Source of the DNA: JABWBP01 sp964522165
Lineage (GTDB): Bacteria > Calditrichota > Calditrichia > RBG-13-44-9 > J075
DNA length: 64,000 nucleotides
Reading direction: 5' to 3'
Assembly (NCBI GenBank): GCA_964522165.1
Contig: CAZFVV010000003.1
Location: forward strand, 1 to 64,000
Of the stretch, positions 38,541 to 45,179 are shown piece by piece; position 1 is the first letter of the stretch; each line of letters opens with the position of its first letter. The notes below the pieces were generated by a model. The model saw only the letters and a program-made list of their open reading frames with translations, was not told the origin of the DNA and made no database searches. The position numbers and the translations under genes are program-made.

Positions 38541-39560
38541 ATGAAACTCTGGATCGACAAAACTGTCTGGGCCTCCCCGCGGGCGCAGCGAATCGTTGCC
38601 GGGCTGCATCCGCCAGACATCCGGCGCATTGCGGTGATCAAACACGGGGCCTTAGGCGACATGCTGCTCACCCGCCCGTTTTTTATCACCCTGCGGGAGT
38701 ATTTCCCGGAAGCGCAGCTCACTCTCAGCGCGGCCAGCCATTATTTGAACGGGATTCCGGAAGACCTGATCGACCGGCTGCACGTGGGTTTCGGGAAAAA
38801 AGAGCGCGGCAAATCCTTGCGGGAAACCCTGCAGAACTATAAATCGCTGGGCGCCCAGGACCTGCTCTTCGACCTCACCTCGAACGCCCGCTCCCTGTGG
38901 GTGACCCGGCTCAACCCCGCCCGGCTGAAAATCGGCTTCATCCCTTCCGGCGGCCATCGCCGCTTCTTCAAGCTGATTTACGACGTGGCGGCGCCGCGCA
39001 CGGAGTATAAATTCGAGGCGGAGACCTTTTTAGATCAACTGAACGTGTTGGGATTGCAGCACCGCTGGCCGCTGCGCTTCGATTTGCCGGCGCAGGAGCG
39101 CTCGATCCCTGAAAAATACCTTCTTTACTTCCCCGGCGCTTCGGACGCCTATAAATGCTGGCCGGCAGGGCATTTTATCGACCTGATCGGCAAAATGCTG
39201 GAAAGGTTCGGCGAGTACCGCCAGGTGGTGCTCGGCGGGGTGCAGGAGTGGGAAAAAAAGCGGGCGCAGGAAGTCGCGGCGCCTTTCCAGAATAACCAAA
39301 AAGTGATTTTACGGGAAGGAGGCCGGGACGCTTTTGCGCTGGTGTCCCACGCGGAATGTTTCATCGGCAACGACACCGGCATTCGCAATTACGCCATTGC
39401 CGCGGGGATTCCCACGGTGGGGATTTTTTTCTCTACCCTGCCCTTCCGCTACCTGCCCCGCTTCGGCAAACACCGGGCAGTATTCGAGTTGGAAGGCGGC
39501 GCGCCGGCGGTGGAGAAGGTGTACCGCGCGGCCGTAGAAATTCTCGATAAAACCTCTTGA
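38541..39560 (+). CDS. Glycosyltransferase family 9 (heptosyltransferase-like)
   Basis: A 339-aa GT-B enzyme of family 9. The N-terminal motif IKHGALGDMLLTRP matches the conserved (K)xxxxGDxxxxxP of ADP-heptose:LPS heptosyltransferases. The C-terminal donor-binding part has LLYFPGASD and the signature ECFIGNDTGIRNYAIAAGIPTVGIF. It would add heptose or a related sugar to lipopolysaccharide core or another surface glycan at the cytosolic face of the inner membrane. The acceptor is unknown. The short gap to the kinase gene holds GCATAGG repeats. Confidence 0.88.
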   Translation: MKLWIDKTVWASPRAQRIVAGLHPPDIRRIAVIKHGALGDMLLTRPFFITLREYFPEAQLTLSAASHYLNGIPEDLIDRLHVGFGKKERGKSLRETLQNYKSLGAQDLLFDLTSNARSLWVTRLNPARLKIGFIPSGGHRRFFKLIYDVAAPRTEYKFEAETFLDQLNVLGLQHRWPLRFDLPAQERSIPEKYLLYFPGASDAYKCWPAGHFIDLIGKMLERFGEYRQVVLGGVQEWEKKRAQEVAAPFQNNQKVILREGGRDAFALVSHAECFIGNDTGIRNYAIAAGIPTVGIFFSTLPFRYLPRFGKHRAVFELEGGAPAVEKVYRAAVEILDKTS

Positions 39561-39686
39561 TCGCCACGCTCCAGCGTGAATTTTCCCTTCGCAGGATGCG
39601 CTTCTTTCTTCTGAGAAGGTTTTGGGGATTATTTCATACGCTAAAGCGTAGCAATCCATATAATGAAGTAATGAGGTTATTGCCCC

Positions 39687-40400
39687 ATGAACCTCCCCTT
39701 CAGCCAGGACGCCGCTTACCGCTTCGATTCCCTCTACCAGTGGTTGAATCGCAAATACCGTCTGGAACAGGTAGAATTATCCATCGCCGGGGAAAGCTAT
39801 CGCATTTTTAAGATTCAAAACATCGATGAAGTTTTAGAGCTGGCGCTAAAAGAGTCTGCCCGGCCGGACGAACACGCGCCCTACTGGGCGGAGATCTGGC
39901 CTTCCGCCCTGGCGCTGGCGCAATTCCTCAGCCGCGAGGTCGATCTGGCAGGCAGAGCCGCGCTGGAGTTAGGCTCCGGCCTGGGATTGGCGGGCATTGT
40001 CGCGCACCGCTGCGGGGCGGAAGTGCTGCTCAGCGACCTGGAAGACGACGCCCTGCGCCTGGCGGAGCTGAACTGGATCATCAATTTCGGGGAACTGCCC
40101 GCCATTATGCGTTTAGACTGGCGCAATCCCGCGCTGAACCGGCAGTTCGAAACGCTCCTGGCCGCGGACGTGGCCTACGAAAAGCGCCTCTTCTGGCCGC
40201 TCATCGACGCCTTCGGAAAATTGCTGGCCCCCGGGGGAGAAATCTGGCTGAGCGAGCCTAACCGCCCGGTGGCCGGGGAGTTTTTCGAAATGTTGCAGAA
40301 AGAAGGGTTCGAGTGGGAAAAATTTACCGAAGCGGTGGAATTCGAGCGGCGAAAAGTCGATATTTCGGTGTACCGGATTGATAAAGACCGTAAAATATAA
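39687..40400 (+). CDS. METTL21-like (methyltransferase family 16-type) methyltransferase
   Basis: A 237-aa class I methyltransferase. The AdoMet loop is ALELGSGLGLAGI (about 95-105). The preceding PYWAEIWPSALALA motif is typical of the METTL21/protein-lysine N-methyltransferase group, and LLAADVAYEK is the post-IV motif. The target could be a protein lysine or nicotinamide-like small molecule; the sequence does not decide. It is the last conventional gene before the REP-bracketed DGR module, and its TAA is directly abutted by REP copy 1. Confidence 0.82.
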   Translation: MNLPFSQDAAYRFDSLYQWLNRKYRLEQVELSIAGESYRIFKIQNIDEVLELALKESARPDEHAPYWAEIWPSALALAQFLSREVDLAGRAALELGSGLGLAGIVAHRCGAEVLLSDLEDDALRLAELNWIINFGELPAIMRLDWRNPALNRQFETLLAADVAYEKRLFWPLIDAFGKLLAPGGEIWLSEPNRPVAGEFFEMLQKEGFEWEKFTEAVEFERRKVDISVYRIDKDRKI

Positions 40401-40433
40401 AGACCTCAAAGGTTTCTAAAACCTTTGAGGTCT
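40401..40433. repeat. REP-like palindrome, copy 1
   Basis: A 33-bp element with 15-bp perfect arms (AGACCTCAAAGGTTT and complement) and a 3-base centre. It starts immediately after the methyltransferase stop. Eight copies occur between here and 46337. Confidence 0.9.
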
Positions 40434-40449
40434 GGACCCGGCGAAGATA

Positions 40450-40482
40450 AGACCTCAAAGGTTTTCAAAACCTTTGAGGTCT
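40450..40482. repeat. REP-like palindrome, copy 2
   Basis: 33 bp, perfect 16-bp arms around a single C. It is separated from copy 1 by a spacer ending CCGGCGAAGATA. The same spacer separates copies 7 and 8, so copies 1-2 and 7-8 are composite BIME-like units. Confidence 0.9.
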
Positions 40483-40503
40483 GAATACCTGGAGCACCCC
40501 AAA

Positions 40504-41138
40504 ATGCAACAACTCGAAAAATTGAAACCGGGAAATTTCTACCATATTTATAACCGCGGCAATAACCGGGAAGACATCTTCTTCGAAGAGAAAAACTACC
40601 CCTACTTTTTAGAACTATACGCCAAACATATAACGCCAGTAGCGGATACATTCGCCTATTGCCTGATGAGAAACCATTTCCACCTATTGGTGAGGATAAA
40701 GGCCTCAAAGGAGATAAAGACCTCAAAGGTTTTGAAAACCTTTGAGGTCTTACCCCCGGGCGAAGAAAAACTTTTTAACTACTCCCAACCATTCTCAAAT
40801 TTCTTCAACGCTTACCAAAAGCGATCAACCGGCAGTATTTCCGTACCGGCAGTTTATTTCAGGCTCGTTTCGGAAGAAATTGGATAGCTTCTCAGGCCAT
40901 TCTAAAGCATGTTATTCACTATATTCACCGCAATCCTCAGAAACATGGTTTTGTCACCGATTTTCGGGAGTATCCGCATTCTTCGTATCATACGCTTTTG
41001 GCGGATAAGAATACCAGGCTGAAACGCCGGGAAGTTCTGGAATGGTTTGGAGGCAGGGCGGCGTTTGAGAGGTTCCATATCGAGAACGGCGTTGGAGACG
41101 ATGATGAAATACAGAAAATATTTGGCGACGATGAATGA
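40504..41138 (+). pseudogene. REP-associated tyrosine transposase (RAYT, Y1/HUH family), broken
   Basis: The frame starting MQQLEKLKPG (ATG 40504) carries the Y1 transposase start NFYHIYNRGNNR and the HUH motif MRNHFHLLVRI. It then runs into an in-frame REP copy (40718-40750) and later breaks. A 17-bp tandem duplication (40828-40844 beside 40845-40860) shifts the frame, so the first part stops at 40887. The second part, with the catalytic-tyrosine helix IHYIHRNPQKHG and the YPHSSYH motif, continues in another frame to TGA 41138. Removing the 17 bp would restore one protein reading STGSLFQARF across the joint. RAYTs mobilise REP elements, and REP copies surround this gene. This copy is probably inactive. 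Confidence 0.85.
40718..40750. repeat. REP-like palindrome, copy 3 (inside the RAYT gene)
   Basis: 33 bp, arms AGACCTCAAAGGTTTT and complement around one G. Its length is a multiple of three, so it adds 11 codons (KTSKVLKTFEV) without breaking the frame. A partial copy (GGCCTCAAAGGA) lies just before it. Confidence 0.9.
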
Positions 41139-41145
41139 ATCGAAA

Positions 41146-41178
41146 AGACCTCAAAGGTTTCCGAAACCTTTGAGGTCT
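41146..41178. repeat. REP-like palindrome, copy 4
   Basis: 33 bp, 15-bp perfect arms, centre CCG. It lies 7 bp after the RAYT stop and 24 bp before the start of the NACHT target gene. Confidence 0.9.
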
Positions 41179-41202
41179 ATAGCCTTAAGGAGAGGATGAT
41201 TT

Positions 41203-44200
41203 ATGAACCGCTGGATTAAACTGCTGATCATTATTACCGCCCTGGTGGTTGCCGGGGCCACCACCTCGTATTGGGCTGGGCCGTTAATTCAATTTATCGG
41301 GGTGAACAGTTCCCTGATCCAGGGAGTTGCCGACGCCGTTCAAACCGTCATCTGGGCAATTGCCGGTATTGTCGCGATTGTAGGATGGATCCGCCGCCCC
41401 CGCCCGGCGCCCTCAGCCGCCTCGCCCGCGCCGCGCGAAGCTCCCATGGAGCTGGAAGCCGAAAACGGTTCGCTGGTTAATACCGGCGAAATCAAAGACA
41501 GCACAATCGTAACCGGAAAGGAGGCCCGGGTAGTGCATACCGGAACCTATATCGAGAAAGTGGAAACGCAAATCATCAAGGGCGCGCCCAACGTCGATCC
41601 CAAAACCCTGCGCGTCGCCTACCTCAACCGCTTGTTGTACTTCACCCGCGAGCTGTCCCTGGCCGGAATCGATCCCCAGGCGGCCAGCGAGCCGACCGCC
41701 GCGCTCAAATTAGACGCCGTTTATACCGCCCTCCGCACCATGACCCCGGAGGACCAGGAACGCCTGGAGCAGGGCAAAAAAATGGATCGAGAGACCCGCT
41801 ATCTCTCCGCGCTGGAACAGTTGAACCGCCGCCAATACCTGGTATTGTTAGGCGACCCCGGCAGCGGCAAAAGCACCTTTGTCAATTTTGTAGCCCTGTG
41901 CTTAACCGGGGAGGGGCTGGGGATGCCGGATGCCAATCTAACTCTCCTTACCGCCCCGTTGCCGGATGAAGAAAAAAAGGAAAAAGAAGCCCCCCGGCCC
42001 CAGCCCTGGAACCACGGGGCGCTGCTGCCGGTGCGGGTGATTTTGCGCGACTTTGCCGCCCGGGGATTGCCGCGTAGCGGCCAAAAAGCCACCGCCGGGC
42101 ACCTCTGGAACTTCATCCGCGCGGAGTTAAAAGCCCTCTCGCTTGAAAATTACGCCGATCATCTGCAACAAGAGTTGCTCGATAAAGGCGGGCTAATCTT
42201 GCTCGACGGGCTGGATGAGGTGCCGGAAGCGCAGCAGCGCCGCATTCAGATCAAACAGGCGGTGGAAGAATTCAAAGCGGTTTACCGTAAATGCCGCATT
42301 CTCATCACCAGCCGCACCTACGCCTACCAGAAACAGGATTGGCGGCTGCCGGAGTTCCAGGAAACCATCCTGGCGCCCTTTAGCCACGGGCAAATCGAGG
42401 CGTTCGTGGAACACTGGTACGAACACGTGGGGAGCCTGCGGGGATGGCCGGAAGATAAGTACCGCGGCGGGGCGGCGCTGCTCAAACGCGCCATTTCGGG
42501 CAGCCAGCGGTTAGGGGAGCTGGCCGGGCGTCCGCTGTTGCTGACCTTAATGGCCAGCCTGCACGCCTGGCGGGGCGGAACTCTCCCGGAAAAACGCGAA
42601 GAACTCTACGCCAACGCGGTGGACCTGCTGTTAGACTGGTGGGAAAAACCCAAAATCGTGCGCGACGCGCAAGGCGCGCCGGTGGTCTTGCAGCCCAGCC
42701 TTTCGGAGTGGCTCAACCTGGGCCGCCAGAAAGTGCGCGACCTGCTCAACGAGCTGGCCTATACCGCCCACGCCGCCCAGCCGGAATTGCAGGGCACCGC
42801 GGATATTCCCGAAAGCAAACTGGTGGAAGGCCTCCTGAAGCTCTCCGGCAATCCGGATCTGAAACCGCAGCGGCTGGTGGAATACCTGAGCCAGCGCGCC
42901 GGGCTGCTGCTGCCCCGCGGGGTGGAAGTCTATACCTTTCCCCACCGCACCTTTCAGGAGTACCTGGCGGCCTGTTATTTGACCGACCACGATTTTCCCG
43001 ATGCGGTGGCGGAACTGGCCGGCAACGACCCCAATCGCTGGCGGGAAGTGGCGCTGTTAGCCGCCGCCAAAGCCGCCCGCGGCTCCGCTTCCACCATTTG
43101 GGGGTTTATCGAGGCGTTATGTTACCGCGACTGCGACAATGCCTCCCCCGCGGCAAAGGCGCTGTGGGGCGCGCACCTGGCCGGGCAGGCCCTGCTGGAA
43201 ATTGTGGATACTTCTAAAATCAGCGAACGGAATCAGCCCAAGGTAGAGCGGGTCAAAACCTGGCTGGTTCACCTGCTCTCCCGGGCGGATTTCCCGGCGC
43301 TGGAGCGCGCCGAGGCCGGGCGCAATCTTGCCCGCTTAGGCGACCCCCGCCGGGAAGCGCTGGAAGTTGACGCCCTGCAATTTTGCTGCGTGCCCGCCGG
43401 CCCCTTCTGGATGGGCAGCGAGGAAGCTGACCGGGAAAAGCCCCTGCATTTAAATGAACAGTTGGATAAACCCTGCTGGATTTCTAAATTTCCCATTACC
43501 AACGCCCAGTACCGCCGGTTCGTGGAAGACGGCGGGTATGGGCAGGAAGGGTACTGGCGGGAAGCAAAGGCGGCAAAGGTGTGGCAGGGGGGAAAGATAA
43601 AAGCCTGGAATGACGATACCCCGCGCGAAGCCCCGTTCGATTTCGGCGCGCCTTTCCACCTTCCCAACCACCCGGTGGTGGGAATTACCTGGTACGAAGC
43701 CCTGGCCTTTACCCGCTGGCTGACCGGGCGCTGGCAAAAAAGGGGCTGGCTGCCCCGGGGCGGGATCGTGCGCCTCCCCTCGGAAGCGGAGTGGGAAAAA
43801 GCCGCCCGCGGGGGAGAGAAAATTCCTTCCGCGCCGGTCGTTCGTTCTGTTCAAGAATGGTCAATTGCCAATTGGCAATTCACAATTGGCAATTGGCAAT
43901 TAAAAAATAATCAACGCCGCTATCCCTGGGGCGACGAACCCGATCCCAACCGCGCCAATTACGCCGATACCGGCATCGGCAGTCCCAGCGCGGTGGGCTG
44001 CTTTCCCGCAGAAGAACGCAGGGGCGATTCGCGAATCGCCCCTGCATACGGATGTGAGGAGATGAGCGGGAACGTATGGGAGTGGTGCCAGACCCAATGG
44101 CGGGGAAATTACCAAAAACCGGCGAATGAATCGCTGGAGGGGACGTCAGCCCGTGTTGTTCGCGGCGGCGCGTTCGGCAGCCCCGACGGCAGCGTGCGGT

Positions 44201-44289
44201 GCGCGTATCGCATCTACGTCGTTCCCGATTCTCGTAACTACTACCTCGGGTTTCGTGTGTCGCTGTTCCCATTTACCTCTGGTCTCTGA
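41203..44289 (+). CDS. DGR target: membrane-anchored NACHT (STAND) NTPase with diversified FGE-sulfatase/C-type-lectin-like domain
   Basis: A 1028-aa protein. Two hydrophobic segments (about 4-30 and 38-62) anchor it. A linker (about 75-190) leads to a NACHT NTPase with Walker A GDPGSGKST (217-225), Walker B LILLDGLDE (331-339) and sensor-like ILITSRTYAY. A helical region with FPHRTFQEYLAA follows, as in NLR-like STAND proteins. Residues about 722-1028 are an FGE-sulfatase (SUMF1) domain: PAGPFWMGS, PITNAQYRRF, GITWYEALAFTRWL, RLPSEAEWEKAARGG, RYPWGDE and MSGNVWEW. The paired catalytic cysteines of true formylglycine-generating enzymes are absent, so it is a ligand-binding lectin-like fold. 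Residues 982-1024 are encoded by the variable repeat. AGGAGAGG precedes the ATG. Two palindromic insertions sit in the same domain (43862-43901, 44018-44045). The likely role is a tunable surface or immune sensor (inference). Confidence 0.93.
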   Translation: MNRWIKLLIIITALVVAGATTSYWAGPLIQFIGVNSSLIQGVADAVQTVIWAIAGIVAIVGWIRRPRPAPSAASPAPREAPMELEAENGSLVNTGEIKDSTIVTGKEARVVHTGTYIEKVETQIIKGAPNVDPKTLRVAYLNRLLYFTRELSLAGIDPQAASEPTAALKLDAVYTALRTMTPEDQERLEQGKKMDRETRYLSALEQLNRRQYLVLLGDPGSGKSTFVNFVALCLTGEGLGMPDANLTLLTAPLPDEEKKEKEAPRPQPWNHGALLPVRVILRDFAARGLPRSGQKATAGHLWNFIRAELKALSLENYADHLQQELLDKGGLILLDGLDEVPEAQQRRIQIKQAVEEFKAVYRKCRILITSRTYAYQKQDWRLPEFQETILAPFSHGQIEAFVEHWYEHVGSLRGWPEDKYRGGAALLKRAISGSQRLGELAGRPLLLTLMASLHAWRGGTLPEKREELYANAVDLLLDWWEKPKIVRDAQGAPVVLQPSLSEWLNLGRQKVRDLLNELAYTAHAAQPELQGTADIPESKLVEGLLKLSGNPDLKPQRLVEYLSQRAGLLLPRGVEVYTFPHRTFQEYLAACYLTDHDFPDAVAELAGNDPNRWREVALLAAAKAARGSASTIWGFIEALCYRDCDNASPAAKALWGAHLAGQALLEIVDTSKISERNQPKVERVKTWLVHLLSRADFPALERAEAGRNLARLGDPRREALEVDALQFCCVPAGPFWMGSEEADREKPLHLNEQLDKPCWISKFPITNAQYRRFVEDGGYGQEGYWREAKAAKVWQGGKIKAWNDDTPREAPFDFGAPFHLPNHPVVGITWYEALAFTRWLTGRWQKRGWLPRGGIVRLPSEAEWEKAARGGEKIPSAPVVRSVQEWSIANWQFTIGNWQLKNNQRRYPWGDEPDPNRANYADTGIGSPSAVGCFPAEERRGDSRIAPAYGCEEMSGNVWEWCQTQWRGNYQKPANESLEGTSARVVRGGAFGSPDGSVRCAYRIYVVPDSRNYYLGFRVSLFPFTSGL
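43862..43901. repeat. Palindromic AATTGGC repeat inserted in frame in the target gene
   Basis: A perfect 18-bp palindrome AATTGCCAATTGGCAATT (43863-43880) is followed by further AATTGGC units. It encodes ANWQF...GNWQL, residues about 889-900, between the AARGG and RYPWGDE motifs that are normally close together in FGE-type domains. It is probably an intergenic-type repeat that landed in a surface loop. Confidence 0.8.
44018..44045. repeat. Perfect 28-bp palindrome inserted in frame in the target gene
   Basis: The left half GCAGGGGCGATTCG is followed by its exact reverse complement. It encodes RRGDSRIAP within a loop just before YGCEEMSGNVWEW, where related FGE-type domains have only a few residues. 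It lies 102 bp before the variable repeat. Confidence 0.85.
44147..44274 (+). repeat. DGR variable repeat (VR)
   Basis: 128 bp aligned without gaps to the template repeat at 44792-44919 (offset 645). The first 29 bases and the block GTGCGGTGCGCGTATCGC are identical. There are 20 differences. The first 17 are all at template adenines (7 A to G, 7 A to T, 3 A to C). The last three, at 44260, 44269 and 44271, are near the 3' end and include two template guanines. They fall in the segment expected to act as the initiation-of-mutagenic-homing site. Thirteen codons (992-1015 range) are altered by the adenine changes, 10 of them AAC or AAT codons in the template. Confidence 0.95.
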
Positions 44290-44317
44290 AATCTCTGAAC
44301 TCTGAAACTCTGGAAGA

Positions 44318-44367
44318 TTTCATCCCGATTTGCATCCAGGGATGGATGCGTTTTTGTCGGGATGAAA
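44318..44367 (+). other. Strong hairpin downstream of the variable repeat
   Basis: Outer arms TTTCATCCCGA (44318-44328) and TCGGGATGAAA (44357-44367) are perfect complements. An inner stem GCATCCA (332-338) / TGGATGC (343-349, all plus 44000) closes on a 4-base loop. It lies 44 bp after the VR and 22 bp before avd. Some DGRs need a hairpin shortly after the VR for target recognition; this could serve that role or regulate avd. Confidence 0.7.
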
Positions 44368-44389
44368 CTCTGAAAAAGGAAAAATTTTT

Positions 44390-44734
44390 ATGGCCCAACC
44401 CGAGATGCCTATTTTTGTTCGTACCTTTGATTTTCTAAGCTGGCTGCTGCCGGCAACCAACCATTTTCCCCGGGCGCACCGGCATTCGTTTACTCAACGC
44501 CTGTTGGACGCCGGGTTCGATTTACGGGAGCATTTGGAGGAAGCCAATCTGCGCAAAGGAAAAGAGAGGTTAGAGCGATTAACCAGCGCCGATGCAGCGT
44601 TAGCCAAAGTACGATTGTATTTGCGCCTGGCGGTTAAGTGGGGATGGTTTTCCCAGGGACAATACGAACACGTCTCCCGCATGGTGGTGGAGATCGGGCG
44701 CCTCCTGGGCGGTTGGAAGAAAGTAACGGTTTAA
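44390..44734 (+). CDS. avd: DGR accessory protein Avd (four-helix bundle)
   Basis: A 114-aa, mostly helical, basic protein. Its pattern (FDFLSWLLPATNHFPRAHR, then RLLDAGFDLREHLEEA, RLYLRLAVKWGWFSQGQYEHVSRMVVEIGRLLGGW) is that of the Avd/bAvd-like four-helix bundle family. Avd binds the DGR reverse transcriptase and template RNA and is needed for mutagenic retrohoming. AAGGAAAA precedes the ATG. It lies 100 bp after the target gene and 58 bp before the template repeat, the classic target-avd-TR-RT order. Confidence 0.93.
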   Translation: MAQPEMPIFVRTFDFLSWLLPATNHFPRAHRHSFTQRLLDAGFDLREHLEEANLRKGKERLERLTSADAALAKVRLYLRLAVKWGWFSQGQYEHVSRMVVEIGRLLGGWKKVTV

Positions 44735-44739
44735 GTTTA

Positions 44740-44772
44740 AGACCTCAAAGGTTTCAAAAACCTTTGAGGTCT
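44740..44772. repeat. REP-like palindrome, copy 5
   Basis: 33 bp, 15-bp perfect arms, centre CAA. It lies between avd and the template repeat, 19 bp before the latter. Confidence 0.9.
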
Positions 44773-44791
44773 TAAGGGGCAGGCTCATACG

Positions 44792-44919
44792 CAGCCCGTG
44801 TTGTTCGCGGCGGCGCGTTCAACAACACCGACAACAACGTGCGGTGCGCGTATCGCAACAACAACGATCCCGATAATCGTAACAACAACATCGGGTTTCG
44901 TGTGGCGCTGTTCACGTTT
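44792..44919 (+). repeat. DGR template repeat (TR)
   Basis: The invariant template of the DGR. In the frame matching the target protein it reads ...RGGAFNNTDNN...RNNNDPDNRNNNIGF, with ten AAC codons and one AAT at positions that vary in the VR. AAC is the codon that adenine mutagenesis can turn into the widest range of residues. The frame ends in TAA at 44929-44931. It has no start codon of its own in this frame and is expected to be transcribed as template RNA. It is bracketed by REP copies 5 and 6. Confidence 0.95.
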
Positions 44920-44954
44920 TTCAAAGGGTAAAGGCCTCAAACGACAATGGATAA

Positions 44955-44987
44955 AGACCTCAAAGGTTTCCGAAACCTTTGAGGTCT
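44955..44987. repeat. REP-like palindrome, copy 6
   Basis: 33 bp, 15-bp perfect arms, centre CCG, identical in sequence to copy 4. It lies 35 bp after the template repeat. A partial unit (GGCCTCAAA) is at 44933-44941. Confidence 0.9.
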
Positions 44988-45126
44988 AACTTCCGAAGGT
45001 TTTTACGTTGCTGGAAATGCCCGGCGCGCTGGAAATGAGTGGTCGGGGTTCCGGGCCGAAGCGAAAAATGGCCGAGCCTGTTCCGGGCCTTTCCCGGGCT
45101 TCCCCGGGAAAGGGCAAATAACAACC

Positions 45127-45170
45127 CTCCCGCCTCCTGCCCTATAAGGGGTTGAGGCGGGAGATTTTTA
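45127..45170 (+). terminator. Terminator-like hairpin between TR and RT
   Basis: Perfect 10-bp stem CTCCCGCCTC (45127-45136) / GAGGCGGGAG (45154-45163), followed by ATTTTTA. It lies 9 bp before the RT start. It may end or attenuate the TR transcript, separating template RNA from RT mRNA. A second hairpin (CTTTCCCGGG...CCCGGGAAAG) precedes it at about 45088-45116. Confidence 0.6.
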
Positions 45171-45179
45171 TAGCCGAAA

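Noticed and set aside
40742..41008. Separate 88-codon gene after the first half of the RAYT.
   Set aside because: It starts inside a REP copy and overlaps the frameshifted RAYT. The conserved tyrosine helix is in a different frame.
43369..44289. C-terminal domain taken as a true formylglycine-generating enzyme.
   Set aside because: The paired active-site cysteines are missing, no sulfatase gene is near, and the segment is the VR of a DGR. It is best read as a lectin-like ligand-binding fold.
44798..44989. Open frame over the template repeat.
   Set aside because: It is in a different frame from the VR-matching one, is driven by the repetitive AAC codons and ends in a REP element. It is a by-product of the template sequence.
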